In this document: positions 1 to 12,500 of the stretch, piece by piece
Numbering within the stretch: the first letter of the stretch is position 1
Layout of the letters: each line of letters opens with the position of its first letter
Translations under genes and position numbers: made by a program
The notes under the pieces: generated by a model
Databases searched by the model: none
What the model was told of the DNA's origin: nothing
The model's input: only the letters and a program-made list of their open reading frames with translations
DNA from: Certhia americana
Lineage: Eukaryota; Chordata; Aves; Passeriformes; Certhiidae
Length of the DNA: 64,000 nucleotides
Direction of reading: 5' to 3'
Assembly: GCA_018697195.1 (NCBI GenBank)
Contig: CM031857.1
Location: forward strand, 61,042,448 to 61,106,447

Positions 1-50
1 TTGAGGTTTTTTGTGGGTTTTTTTTGGTTGGTTGATTTGGGGGTTTTCTG
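1..50. repeat. T/G-rich low-complexity tract
   Basis: The window opens in sequence that is nearly all T and G, with runs such as gggttttttttggttggttg. It is the same kind of strand-asymmetric tract that recurs through the window. It has no coding content and is cut by the window edge. Confidence 0.6.
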
Positions 51-436
51 TCCTCTTTCTCTTCTCTGGGAATTTTTCTTGAGCAAGAGATACTACTGAC
101 AATTTATATTAGTTTTTCTTCCTAAAAGATTGAGACTTCAGATTTGGTTCCATGATTTATATAAACATCCACCTGTTTTTTTCTTGCTGTTTTGTTTATT
201 TGGCTTGGAATTTTAATGCATAGCTACTGGTCTATACCACTGAAGAGAAGAATTTTCCCATCTGAAATTTTATCAACCAAACCATGCCATAATTTTTAAT
301 GCAAAGTATTCTTTTTTTTGCACCCTTGTTAAGGAAGGACATATTGAAAATAATTGCATAGACTACAGTGACCTACATGACCATTAAAAAGTTAAGTTCA
401 ATAAGAGAGAAAAAAATGAGTTCTCTTTAAGAAAGG
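51..436. other. AT-rich sequence without a gene
   Basis: Unique-looking AT-rich DNA. No open frame of note, no repeat family and no RNA gene could be recognised. Confidence 0.5.
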
Positions 437-520
437 AAAAAAAAAAAAAAAAAAAACAACAAAAACAACAACAACAAAAACCCAAAAAAACCCACCAAAC
501 CAAAAAAACCCCAAACCCAC
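437..520. repeat. A/C-only low-complexity tract beginning with poly-A
   Basis: A run of 20 A (437-456) passes into aac/aaac repeats and then into ccc-separated A runs. The whole 84 bp contains only A and C. It could be a decayed poly-A tail that has mutated into a microsatellite, but no retroposon body was recognised upstream. Confidence 0.8.
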
Positions 521-1799
521 TCACTACTCATTTTACTTTATTTTCCTCCAAATTACATGTTTTTCTTTCCCCAGACCTCCTCCTCCCCCTTGTCCCTGGG
601 ATCATAAAACTACTGTCTTTGAAGCAGGGGAAAAAAGGACTCAGCAAACAGCTATGCAGTCCAGAATATGGGACCTTATTATTAACATTGCTGCTTTCTG
701 TGGCTTCTGTTAAAGAGATGTCATTTCTTGACATATAAGCCACAGATTGAATGCTGATCACCATGGTAGCTACAGACAGATGTCTATGAGAATAAATCAT
801 TCTGGTGTAGTTTTTTTAGTAACCTTCAGGGGCTCAAATGCTAAACATTGCTGGTTTAAGGCCAATGGAAAATTGCCTAACTGTTCTTTCTCTTTTCTAG
901 ACACACATCTTTTACTCTAGCAATTTCTGCTCTCTATAGTGAAGTCCTACTTATACACGCACACACAAAACAATCTAGAGAACTTTATCTCTAAATAAAG
1001 TAATGCTGATTTCCTCTATGAAATACCCAAAATATAGGACTTTAAAATAAATGTCCCTATTCTGCCCACTGTGTTGTCCCCTTCTCTTAACTACTTCTTT
1101 TCAGCCCAGGCACTTTCAGAGGTCTTTGTAGTTAAAACAACTTAAATGCAAACATCTAAGATTTGGTTTCTAGTCCTGCAGGCAGGAGTCCTTAAGGACT
1201 TAGAAATTGTTGAACTCTAAAGTCCTCATCTGCTCCTATGGTCAGGTATAAAACAACAACATCCTAGCACTGAGAAGACCTGCATGCACACCAAACTGGG
1301 TTATGTGGTAAGGTCTTTCAGGAAGAAAAAACATTCATAAGCAGCAAAACGGCATAATGACATGCTACACATATATTTTCCTTCAGCAGAAGTGTCCCAG
1401 AGTACACCAATGTTTGAAGTGTCTGTATATTGTTGCTTGTCCTGCCTGTTCCAATCTGTACTTCATAAAAATGTTTTAAAGGGGATAATATTTCAAAGAT
1501 CAAAATATTTCAAAGTTCTTCCCCAAAAGGCTCTTGAAAGGCTCTTAAAAACACCAGCGAGCAATGGGATACTAGGAAAGGACATAAAACTAAGGCAAAA
1601 CTATTGGAAAAAAAATAAATGAGGGGCAGGAATAAATTCTCATTTTTCACAGTGCAGGGAAGTCACAGCAACAAAGGACTGTGGCCAGGAGCTGTGTTGT
1701 GGCCTGTTCTCTAAGCTGTTCATATGTGATACTGTAAGGAGACTGAGTAATGCAGAAAAGTTTCTTCACTAGTAACTTATTAAAGAAAATAAAGGCAGG
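521..1799. other. Non-coding AT-rich stretch
   Basis: Open frames here are 60-90 codons at most (for example minus 528-800, plus 1362-1622) and show no domain, signal peptide or compositional bias. They are best read as chance frames. No repeat family was recognised. Confidence 0.5.
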
Positions 1800-1995
1800 A
1801 GCAAGAACTGCAAAGGGATCTTTCAATATTCACCAAGAAAATGGCATATCAAGTTCAGTTTAGATAAATGTAATGGCATGCGCTTGAAAATGGACAGTCT
1901 AAAATGTTCACATATAATGATGTAGTCTGAGCTAACTATAAGAACACAGGAATGAGATCTTTGCGGAATAAAGCAAAAAGCTTATGCTGCCTTCT
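1800..1995 (+). pseudogene. Eroded LINE (CR1/L2-like) reverse-transcriptase C-terminal remnant
   Basis: Translation of the plus strand from about 1843 reads WHIKFSLDKCNGMRLK and, after a frame-breaking stop, SELTIRTQE followed by another stop. This resembles the block after the catalytic palm of CR1/Jockey-type reverse transcriptases, where a 'W.mKFn.dKCkvmhlG' motif is followed by 'g..L..t..ekDLGV'. The LINE enzyme would copy its RNA at the target site, but this copy has at least two stop codons and no catalytic palm. It is a dead, 5'- and 3'-truncated fragment. The identification is by motif memory only, and the exact LINE family is uncertain. Confidence 0.55.
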
Positions 1996-2659
1996 GTTAA
2001 ACAAAGAATTTGTGTTAAAACAGACAACATTCCCTATCAAAAAAGAGTAAAATATTTAAGTTTCTGAGGAAGAATTTTTTAAAATAGTTCTACAGATACA
2101 CAACTTTGATTATAATTGCACCTCATCTCTGACACATTTTGAGTGAATAATTAGCTTCAGAAGGTTAATATCATGTAGGTTACTTGCCAGTCAATGGCAA
2201 GAAAAGCTTAGCCATCTTTTGTTCAAGCTCATTTAACTTTTTGGTGCCTAATATTTCCCTCAGAAAACTGCAAAATAAGCAATGTCAGCCAATTATTCAA
2301 GTTAAGTGGGCAGTTAGAATGCATCATTTGCTTTTTAACCTTCATTAAGCCTGGGCCACTGTCTCTCAGAGGTGTTATAAAGGGTGTTGCCAAGCAAAGG
2401 ATAGCAAGAAAGGAGGGGAAGGTAAAGACAGACCCCATCATCCTATGACCAGCTTGGGAACAGAAACTATTCATATATGGGAAGATTTTAATAATTACAG
2501 AGGATGTTTGGGTAACCAATTACTGTTGACTTATTTTCAGAAAGGGGTGGTCTAATTTCAGATGATGAATAAAACAGTAAAACATCACTGTCAAGAACTC
2601 TGAATTTAACCTATATGAATATATTGATTTATTGCAAGAGACTGGACAAATTAGAAAAT
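1996..2659. other. Non-coding AT-rich stretch
   Basis: No gene or repeat family recognised. The minus-strand 96-codon frame (2229-2519) has no recognisable feature. Confidence 0.45.
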
Positions 2660-2702
2660 AAACCCAAAAAAACCCCCCAAAAAACCCAAAAAAACCCCAA
2701 CC
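2660..2702 (-). repeat. A/C-only tract with G-quadruplex pattern on the minus strand
   Basis: This 43-bp stretch contains only A and C. Its C runs at 2663-2665, 2673-2678, 2685-2687 and 2695-2698 are separated by 7, 6 and 7 bases. The minus strand therefore meets the usual G3+N1-7 quadruplex rule. A poly-T region (about 2728-2755) follows closely. Confidence 0.75.
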
Positions 2703-5700
2703 TAAACCTGATGATGTGAATTTGTAATTTTTTTTTTTTTTTAAATTTTTTTTTTGTAATGAAAGCCATTTTGGCTGAAAAATGCAACCAAATTTTATTA
2801 ACACAAGATTTTGACTTTTGAAATATTACTTTGAGAAGCACAGTCATGTACAGAAATTAATTTAAAAAACCCTAAATAACTAATAAAAATTAGTTGCAGT
2901 TGGTTTAAAAATTTAATTTTTAACTTTTAATTTTTAAAAGTACTTTAAAGGCACATAAATTTTACAACCCCCCCCAAATTTTAAGCTCTTACAAGGAATA
3001 AAATAACAAGCACAATATTATAATCAAATCTACAGAAAGTGTATAATTAATATTTTGTGTGCAAATATACTTCAGTGTGTTATTTTTTTTTTGATTGGTT
3101 ATTAATGCAGCTTTAAATTTCTCTTAAGATAGTTATGATTGATTTGATATATTGATAAAGAGATTTCAGAGATGGCTCTCTGCTCTGAGATCCCCATAAA
3201 TAGGAATAATTCCTGGGATGTCTGCAGGTTTATTTGATCACAAAACTGGAATCAAATCTAGAAAATTTTGCCAAAGAAACAAGAATCTGTTTGCATTGTC
3301 TTGCTGTTTGGCTGACAGCAAAATGCTCATCTGTTTTGCCACTTACTCCTTAACCAATCAAATAATTTTTTTTTTTGGCAATCAAATTAATTTCTGAGAA
3401 TAGCCACAATGGTCACTGGAAAGTAAAGGATGCCAAGTGCTAGAATATTTGTCTTGTGCTTGTAAACTTAATGTTCTTCCACCTGTTAATAACAGGAAAA
3501 ATATATTATGGAGGAAAATGTAATTAAAGAGCAAACCAGATGGTATCTTCAGTAAGAAAATTATCCATAGCTGTTGAATCCTAGAGCATAGATTTACTCT
3601 TGTCCATACAGAGGACACTTTCCCAGCAAAATCGTATGCATAAAATTAAATACTCCACATATTGACTCAGCTGCTCCGCCAGAAGCAGGGGAAAAAGCTT
3701 TCTAATGAAACCAGGTCCAGGTCAGGAAATGCTTGCAAAATAATTTCTAGGCACTGCAGGCAAGAATATGAATTTGAGATTTTTCTTTGCAGATCCCTGG
3801 CCATTCAGTGCTGTGATGTCTTTGATCTTTTTGCAGGTTCAGTCTATTTTTAGGTTATTGCACTATCTTTCCTGTCTGCAGAGGTTGGTAACTGTTGTGG
3901 TCCTGCTATGAGAGTGGAGGTTTATCACATTCTAGTTGTCTTTAGGATAAAGTCTGACACTGGAGGCTGGAAGATGTAGAATTCAGTTAACATATTTGGA
4001 GTATGGCCTGAGTACTGTGCAGTATATTTTTTCTTGCAAAGATGACCACTTGCATTTGTTTGCAGTCTTGAGGTCTGGGACAGATGGGTTGCAGAGTTTG
4101 ACCCTACCCTTGCTGTGACTGAAGACACTCAAAAAAAGATGATGTAGTACAATATAAGGTAGTCAGCAGTGTGATAAAGCTATAAAAGAGGCATCATGCA
4201 GCATGAATGAAGAAATAGCATGGAAAAAAACATGTGAGTGATTTTTCTTTTGAAATTACACAAAACCACAGCCCCAAACTCAGCCTTCCCTGTCCCCCTA
4301 TTGCCACTTCTTTCTGTAACAAAGCATAGCTACTGCTGCATCCTCTGTGTACAAGATACATTCAATCTGACTCCATTGCTTGGGAATTAAGATTGTAAAT
4401 TACTAATGAACTGTGTGCTTGGCCTCTTGCAAACTCACTTACACTCAAGAGGGAAGCTGTATAGCTGTGGGTAGAACAGAGCTGAGCCTAAGATAGGAAT
4501 GAGCTTGGAGCACAAACAAAGCATCTGCGGCCAAAATTAACTTGTGATTCCCTGCCAAGGAAATCACGAACAGTGTGATACCACAGAAAGGAAGAAACAG
4601 CTTGTTTTTGGCATTAAAAAGGCAAAACAAAACAAGATGCTTAACAGACCTATTACAATGTTCATAGGACGTGATGTTTTTCATGCCAGTGACTCCTACA
4701 TTTTTATTGGAAATAGAGGCTCAGTAGCTGATGCATCAGGGGCTGCTGTTAACCTGTGTGTTCTCTGCCATGCTTGACAGTTGTCTACTTACAGTTATCA
4801 AAGCCGTGCCTTGAGACTATTAAAAATCCTGTTACTGAATCACACACTTACAAGGCAGTGGGCTTCTCTTGCTTCCTCGCTATTAATAAAGATGGTGCTG
4901 CTGAGATGAAAGGCAGTTCTTTGCTGATATATAGATGTTTTGTGCAATTAGTGTCCTGTTCCTGTTACTTCTGGAATGAGCACCATCCAAATCATTCATG
5001 TTATGCTGAAACAAGAACTTTATTTTCTCACTTGTCATCATGTGTAATGATGTTGTGAGAGTCAACTGATACAATTAGCACTGGATTGCTTTTCATCATG
5101 TAAATCCAAGCTAATCCTTCTTCCAGAAGCCTGTCTCCAATTAGGAAACAGTGAATCAAAACATGATAATTTCTACACTGCAGTGATGCCTCTTGGGCTA
5201 TTTTGTCATTTTATCTACTTTTGTGATGGACCATATGCCTCCAGCTCTCATTCATTTTAATGAGAGAATAATTTCACATGGCCAAAGCTTTATCTCCCTT
5301 TGTCTGTTACCCACTCTGTGCTTTCGAAGAAGCTTCTTCCCCAACAGATTTCAGATATATTCTGTGATGACATACAGAATCTGTGCTCACTATTTTGTTT
5401 GATACTGGGGATTATGTGAAACTAAAAAATTTATTATGAGCATGAGGCTTGATTACTTTCTCTACTTTTTTTTTCCCTCACTTTCTATATCAGGTGCAGT
5501 TTCAGGAAAGAGACACACGTGATCCATAAGGCAGCAGGAGTGAACTTTGATGATCCTCTGTTTGAAAAGAAATGCTTCGGGTAAAGGATGTCATCAAACC
5601 AAGGAAAAGAGCCACTGTGGATTGATGGTCATATGGTGAGGCTGATCAAGACTTAACTAACAAAGGGATCTACAAACTGAGTAGGAGGACCACTCACTTA

Positions 5701-5995
5701 AAGAGAATGAGCAAGTTCATGTTCTGTGGAAGAAGCTTGACAGAGGGAAGAATAAATAGAGGAAGGAATAGGAAATCTTCAAGGCTGGAGAGTAGAACTA
5801 AGGCAAGATATGATGCTGTCATATTGGCTGGGTATGTGCATTGGGCTGTACAACAGAATGAGTTTCTTTTAAATCCTGAAAATTGCCATGAAGTCTGTGT
5901 ATTGTGTCTTGTTCTGTAGAAAAAGTCATGGTACTCACTGGTTTAGACATTTGAGAGTGTGAATTACCTTATGTTTAATAAGACATACAGTTGTC
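2703..5995. other. Non-coding AT-rich sequence
   Basis: Starts with T-rich low complexity and AT-only words near 2870-2940. Frames of 60-100 codons occur on both strands, for example plus 4544-4777 and 4756-5058, without recognisable domains. Nothing else was identified. Confidence 0.45.
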
Positions 5996-6017
5996 AAAAA
6001 AAAAAAAAAAAAAAAAA
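5996..6017. repeat. Poly-A run (22 bases)
   Basis: A single uninterrupted A run after 'ttgtc'. No retroposon body could be recognised on either side, so it may be a simple repeat or the tail of an eroded element. Confidence 0.8.
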
Positions 6018-7539
6018 TCAAAGGAAGAGACACTGCTATAGTCTACTGTACTACAAAATGTTTAACCATGCAAGTACAGCATGAAGGATCAAAATGCTGC
6101 AGCCAAAAAAGCCAATGAATCCTTTGGTCAGGAACTTTGAGAGCTGCCAATCTGGAAGCAGAAATAGGAAACTTGGACTATCAGAACTATTGAATGCTCA
6201 CCATTCCTATAAGGTGAATGGGAGTTAAAATAGCTGCTCATAAACTTTTAAAACCCTGAATTGTTAAAAAGGGTATTTAGAAAGTGCTACAAAATCATGA
6301 TTAAATGGAAAAAGAAATTATTAAAACTATGAAAAGTCTTTTTATAAAGAGCATAGGTATAGTTCATCTATCAGTCTCTCACCTCCAGACTTGTCATGTT
6401 ATTTTGGTGTAAATCACTGTGCAGATCAACTCAACCTCAAGCTTTATACCACATGAGAAAGCAGTGCAATCTTGGAATCAGTGCTTTCTATTTAATTTAT
6501 GTGGATCTTTAAATATAAAGTCTGTCTGTTCATGCTTGCGTTTTCCTTTGGACAGAGAAATTACAGTACCTATGTGAAAGGCAATTATTCTGCTCTGGGG
6601 AGTTCTTTCATCACCCTCCTCCTGAAGCACTTACTGTCTGGAAGTAGAAAACATGCTCCCACCCAATTTCTTACCCCTGAATGAGGAAAGAAATGTGAAT
6701 ATGCTGTGATTCTGTTTTGACTTACCATGCATGGTCTAAACTGTCAGTTAATGTTAGCCTCGGAGGGAGTTTTGCACTAACTTTCAACTAAAAATAAGAA
6801 GTACTTCCAATCAGTGATTCCCTTAGAGTGGGGAAGGTGGAAAATTGGTTTTATAAGCATACAACAAATTGAAATGAGTCTTTTGGTGTTTGCTCTGTTA
6901 ATTGAGAGTGTGAAGAGCCTGCTGCTGATGGAAAATTTTCCCATTATTTTTGAATTACTCATATTCTGTTTATATTCATTAGATCACCCTCCACAAAGCC
7001 TGAAAATGACTACCAGTAATTTATTGGCATGTAGGCAATACTAATCAAATGTTCACAATGTGTTTTGGTGTTTTAAGTGTCTCTTTCAGAAAGAAGTAGA
7101 ATCCCATACATATCTACTTGCATTCAACTTATATCTGTGATATTCGCAAGTCCTAAGGGAAAGAATAGGCTTGCAAAAACAGGATAAGAAGCTTGACAAG
7201 GGCATTCAGAGATAGCATGTCCCTAGACTACTGCCAGAGCCCTTCACACATTTTATTTATTTTAGGATGGAGAAGTTTGTTTATTTTCCTCCCTGGAAAG
7301 AACAAGAAAGATGGCAAAATACTCAGTAAAGGAGGTAAGAAGTTGAAACCCCACAAGTTCACTTTAATTTGAAATGAACCACTACTAATTATGGACAAAA
7401 TGTGTCTGTTGAGCAGGGGGGAGGGAAAAAACCTACCACAAGACCATTGGCGGTGAGGGTCTGCTCTCCGACCATTCTCACATAGCATAAGAATTTGTAA
7501 TTTATCTTGGTAATAGTACAAAGATTTATTCCAAGTTTG
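6018..7539. other. Non-coding AT-rich sequence
   Basis: No supported gene. The 76-codon plus frame 6814-7044 and the opposing 61-codon minus frame 6777-6962 overlap each other and look like chance frames. Confidence 0.45.
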
Positions 7540-7890
7540 GCAGGCTGATGTAACCCACTGTTAAGCAGGCCAGGCTCACTAGTTGTTGAAGGTCTAGAAA
7601 ATTGAGTAGATTCTGTCGCCTCTTGGCAGCTAGAGCTGCACTCATTAATTTTCGGGATGAGCATTTCAGCGGCAACTTGATAACGGCTCCATCAAGTGGT
7701 ACAACTGCTTCATTGCTGGTGTTTGGTACCTCCAGCCAAGGAAACCGGCATCTTAATTTTGGCTAAGAGATGCATTTGGCTCGTCTTGTGGACAATGAAC
7801 TCTGCCAATAGCTTTCACAGGACAGTTGTTCAGAGATAAAAGATTCATTACCGCTAAAAGGCCAGCACTCATCGTATGAATCCAAAGGAT
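7540..7890. other. CpG-retaining unique block, candidate conserved element or exon
   Basis: Within an AT-rich, CpG-poor surrounding, this block keeps several CpG sites (for example near 7616, 7653, 7670, 7684, 7748, 7782, 7851 and 7873) and is free of low complexity and known repeats. A 91-codon minus frame (7389-7664) covers part of it but has no recognised domain. It could be a conserved non-coding element, an exon of an unannotated transcript, or simply less decayed unique DNA. Confidence 0.3.
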
Positions 7891-8487
7891 TTAGATTTAG
7901 ATCTCAGATGCATCTTGGAGGGTGCCAGAGGTTATATTAGAGGTAGATGTTCATTGCACGTCTCTGGTTACTTTTCCCTGGAAGTTAGAGAAACAGTTCA
8001 GTTTTAAGTTAGCACTGTATTTATTTCCCTATGAAATGGAAAACTTCAGAAGTTCTCTTTTGGCTGAAAAATGAGGAAACAATGAATTTTGAGGTATTAT
8101 TGGGAAAAATGCCTTTGTGCTGCCTAGGAGTTGGCCTCAAAGGCTTTTGCTCTTTTTTTCTTCTGCAGCTATAAAACTATGTAGCTGAATATGCTGGATA
8201 TGTATTTTGGTTACCTTGCACAGTGTTTTCATAATACTTTATTAATTGAATGCCTACCATGTCAAGAAAATATTGTTCTGCATCTGATGGGGAGATATAT
8301 GGGGAGATATGGAGAGTCAAATATAGCTTATGGAAAACTAGGATTTGTAGACTTCAGGTTAAAAAGCTTCACAGCATTAGTATCTCGTCAGAAAATTGTG
8401 CTGAAGGGTGTGAGCTGTGCCTTACACCAACAAGATAATTATACTTAGGGTATAAACCATCTCGTAAGCTTATGGTATATTTTGAGG
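7891..8487. other. Non-coding sequence
   Basis: No repeat family and no supported gene. A short local duplication, ggggagatat, lies at about 8289-8310. Confidence 0.45.
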
Positions 8488-8580
8488 AAAACAAAACAAC
8501 CAAACCAGCCAATAAACCTCCCCTGCCCCCCCGCCCCCCCCAGCCCTCAAAACAGCCAAACAACAAACCAAACCAAAACT
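8488..8580 (-). repeat. A/C-rich tract with a C-rich core, strong G-quadruplex candidate on the minus strand
   Basis: A/C-rich flanks enclose a core with C runs at 8520-8523, 8526-8532, 8534-8541 and 8544-8546, separated by only 1-2 bases. On the minus strand these are four G runs with very short loops, the most stable quadruplex pattern in the window. The minus-strand frame across it (Gly/Arg-rich) is an artefact of the repeat. Confidence 0.8.
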
Positions 8581-9447
8581 ATGATAAAATTAAAAGGACT
8601 ATCTAGTTGAAAAGGAAAGAAAAAATTCTTTGAATGTGTTATCCATTCTTTATGATAGAGAAACTCAGAAATTACAGATTTTGCATTATTTTCATTTGAA
8701 CTCATCTGCAGTTTCAGACTTTATTACTTGTTCCTGTCCCTACTTGATCATGCCAAGATTGGTGGTAAAATTGGGTTTTAACCTTGGCATTTGTTCAGTT
8801 CTTTTTCTGGGCATTACGTGTCATTATGAAGGCTACAGTCTGTAACATGTGAAATTTTTTTCACTAAATGCTGTATAGAATGTTCTTTAGTACGTAATAA
8901 ACTCACTCAAATATAAAAGGGATAAAACATTTTGCAAAACATATAATCACCGCAACGGAAAAAGAGAAATCCATTCTAAGATATACCATAGTTTAAATAA
9001 CTCAAAAAAGCAGAAATAAATGGATGACTCAATATTGGAGTCCATGTACTCCTTTTTTAGTGGAAGTTTTAAGGACTCAAGCATGCAATTTCATAGCTAC
9101 TGGGAAATTATCTTGTCAAACTGCTAAATAACAATATGAGGTTCATGAATATTTCGTGTTAAGAAAAAAAAAAAAAGACGCAATATTTCTTGGCTTCATA
9201 TTGCACCAGCTCTTTTCACACAAATTATTAACCAGAAAAAACCCTGAGTCCTCAGTTTCCTCTGAACTATATTTTTTTTATCTCCTTCAACTATTAAAGT
9301 AGAATAGGCTGCTATACATCATTTCACACATTGTCAATGTCAGTAAGATTCATGAATCCAGTTGAAGAAGTTACTCTTGGAAACAATCCTGCATCAGTCA
9401 TGTGATGAAGCATTCCACAGTGAGGGACATTCCTAACATGTCACAAT
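8581..9447. other. Non-coding AT-rich sequence
   Basis: No gene or repeat family recognised. It includes a 14-base A run near 9163-9176. Confidence 0.45.
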
Positions 9448-9500
9448 GGAATCATACAGAAATCTAAGCTGGAGAGGATTTCTAGAGAGTCTGGTTTATT
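9448..9500 (-). repeat. Possible CR1 3' end, degraded
   Basis: The plus strand reads aatcatacagaaatctaagc and then a stretch resembling the reversed CR1 end (aatcata.agaa...ggttggaa.ggacctctagagatcatctagtcc), with many substitutions. The match is weak and short, and the orientation is inferred from the order of these words. Confidence 0.35.
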
Positions 9501-12500
9501 TCTTTCTCTGAAACCAACTTCTCCAGTCCTCTAAAATCAGACCATCACATTTACACGTCTTTCCTCTTGTCTATACCTAATGTCCAGAAGACCAATATGA
9601 TCTTTCCTGTGGAGCACAAGCCCTCCCCTTTTACTTTTTTTTGTCTGTCTTGAACAGCCTGCAACTATCCATTTCAGTACCTGAATCACATGAGTTATCC
9701 TACTAAATACCTGTACTTCCAAAGATAATGTAATTCTGAGACTGCACATGGAAACTGAAAATTTCTTCTTTTTTTATTTCCCAGAATATGAGTGTTGGCA
9801 TAAAGGCACATGACCGATTTGTCATCTGACCATTTGCTCCTGCTCCCAAGGTACTCTCAGCTTGTCCCTGGGTCTTTGTTTGTCTCCAAACTTTGGGCAT
9901 GACTTCCCAAATAACCAAGCTAAAAGCCATTTCTGTAACTTAGTTCACCTATTAAAAAGATGTCAATGAAACTTTTTGATAGGTGGGTGCCATCTCTTTG
10001 CAGTAACCCACAGAGTAGAAGAGTATCTGAGTAGTCATGGAGGCCAAAACCCTGCTGGAAACAACAGCTGTGCATCCAGATGTGACATGTGTGATATACT
10101 TACTTCTGCTTGTCCTTCCTTCTAACTGGAAGGTTATATTTACTATTTATAGTAGAAAATAACATGAAGGACTTTCACCTTTGCTGCATCCCCCATGTTC
10201 CTGAAATCCTGCTTGATTAAGTAGGCATATTTTTATTTCAATATATAACTGGATCCAGTGTAATTATAATAAAAATGCATTTTTATTACAACATCAAAAT
10301 AAAAAATCTGAGGATTTTCTGTGTATTCATGTGAATCATTGCTAAACCATTTTGAAAAATTATTTTTATTTTAGACAATGTCTCTAATGAAAATCTGTTC
10401 TGTCAGAATTTCTAAGCACAATGTAAAATGACAAAAATGGATTAAAAAAAAAAAGAAGCCCCATAAAATAAAATTCTTAGAATCAAACAACCCTTTCTTT
10501 CAAAGAAAAAAACAAAAAAAATAAAAAAGATTTTCAGCTTAGTTGCACTGCATCATTATTGTGACTACATCAAAGACAGGAACCTGAGATACTGCCTTTA
10601 TGAATCACATGTACTTTTTAATTATTTTTTTAAAAATAAGAAACAATAGGGGCTTTTTGTCTTTTCTGTCGTTAAGGATGAGCAACAATGAGTTGTTCGT
10701 GAAACTGTCTTTGAAAATGGCAACAAGGTGATTCAGTAGCCTAAATATAAGTATTTGTTGTCACTTTAGACATTGGATGCATGTCCTCCAGAAGGATGAA
10801 TGTATCTCATAAATCTTGTGCTGTACCTCTTGTGCAGGTTTCACATAGAGGTCATGAATAACTGGATCGTTCTCATGCTCAAGTGTTGAAACTTAATGTG
10901 CTTCAAGATTCCCACCTTCAGCTGCATTGATGGGAAATAAAGAGAACAGAGGAATTAAATGTGCATATGAGATTGAGTTTGAAAGAATGTCCTGCTCCTA
11001 ATTTTAACATCTACACATTTTCAAAACAAATCAGAGATTTTGCTGTGTTCCCTGGCCTTCAGTAGATAGGCTTTTATAAATAGCATCAAATATCATAGCC
11101 ATTAGCAGCAGCAATACTGGCTGTTTTTTTCCCTGAAACTAGATTATCTCTGTATAGAGATGTTCTCTTTATTATGTTTTCCTGATTGCTTTATGATTTT
11201 GTTACTTCAAAATCAGTGATAACTAGCACTAAGAATTTAAAAGATATGCTGATCTTTGTGTTTTGGGACATGAGGTAACATCCTATTTTTTTTTTAATTG
11301 ACTCCATCATTACCACTACACAAGTCAGCTTAAAGTAAAAAATAGTGTTGTATTCCAGAAGGTGTCAGTATAGTATTAGAAAATAAAAGTGAGAATGCTG
11401 TCTAAGCTCTACGGTATTAAGACATTACAATGGTAGAAATGGCTGTTTTTCATGGTGATTTGTACTAAGAAAATATTTTCTATAACTATGACATGCTATT
11501 CTTTTATGATCATTTTAAAGAAGACATGTTTTTCTGCACTTTCAGCTAGTGAGTTAGTTATAAGATACTGAAATATATTCTGCTGAGAAAAAGGCCTCAG
11601 ATCTAAGGTTTTTTTTAAGGAAGCAACATCATCCTCTGCAGACGGCAACTACACTTCCACTGGGCTGTGGGAGTAACCTGACAAGTTTAGGCTAGAGCCT
11701 GAGAAAATTCTTGCACAGTTATATATCACTGACAAGGTCTTATTGATCCCAGGGCCATATCACACCTTCAAAAGGAGTATGGAAATGCGGAGCTTTTGAT
11801 TTATGTTCCTCTGTGTCTAGTCCTCTGCTAGTAGTAGCCTGGTCCTGTCCCCTCTCAACTCTGAAAGAATTCTAAAGGATTCACTCATATAAAGCAACTC
11901 ACAATGCTACATTTATACATTTTACATTACATTTATACACATTTTAATAAATGAAATTACAGAGCAGATAACATAAGGATGTTCAGTAATTGTAGCAATT
12001 TAGGACTGAAATGTGTAATTATCACTAGCCAATGCAGCACTGCATTAAAAATGAGAACTAGAGAAAGATACAAGCATCTTAGGGTGACCTTGCAAATGTT
12101 TTGAGAGGCTTTTAATCTACATCATTGTGAAATAAATGAGACTAAACAGAAGATGGAACGTAGCTGTTTGTCACAGTTGGGTTTGAATGCTGACAAAACC
12201 TGTCTGTTCTAGTTTGTTTCTTTTCTTCTTAGTCAAGAGTATGATGAGACCTTGGTCTGTTATATTCAACAATTAGACAACTAACTGTATTTCCCTTAAG
12301 TAAAGAGGGAGTGGTTGCACCGATGTTTTTAGATATAAAATGATGGAAAATGTACGTATATTGGAAGTACATTCTCGTACACTACTGAGATTGTATAATG
12401 TAGCATTAACAATATTAATTTGAACTTCAAGTCTACACTGGGGAGAAAGTAGCTTATAATGTCCTTTCAAAGGCTGCCACATAATCACCCCTTTGGAACT

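Noticed and set aside
9537..9930. Two minus-strand frames thought to be a retroelement protein
   Set aside because: I could not match them to a named family, and they are in different frames without shared motifs. They are left as unresolved sequence.
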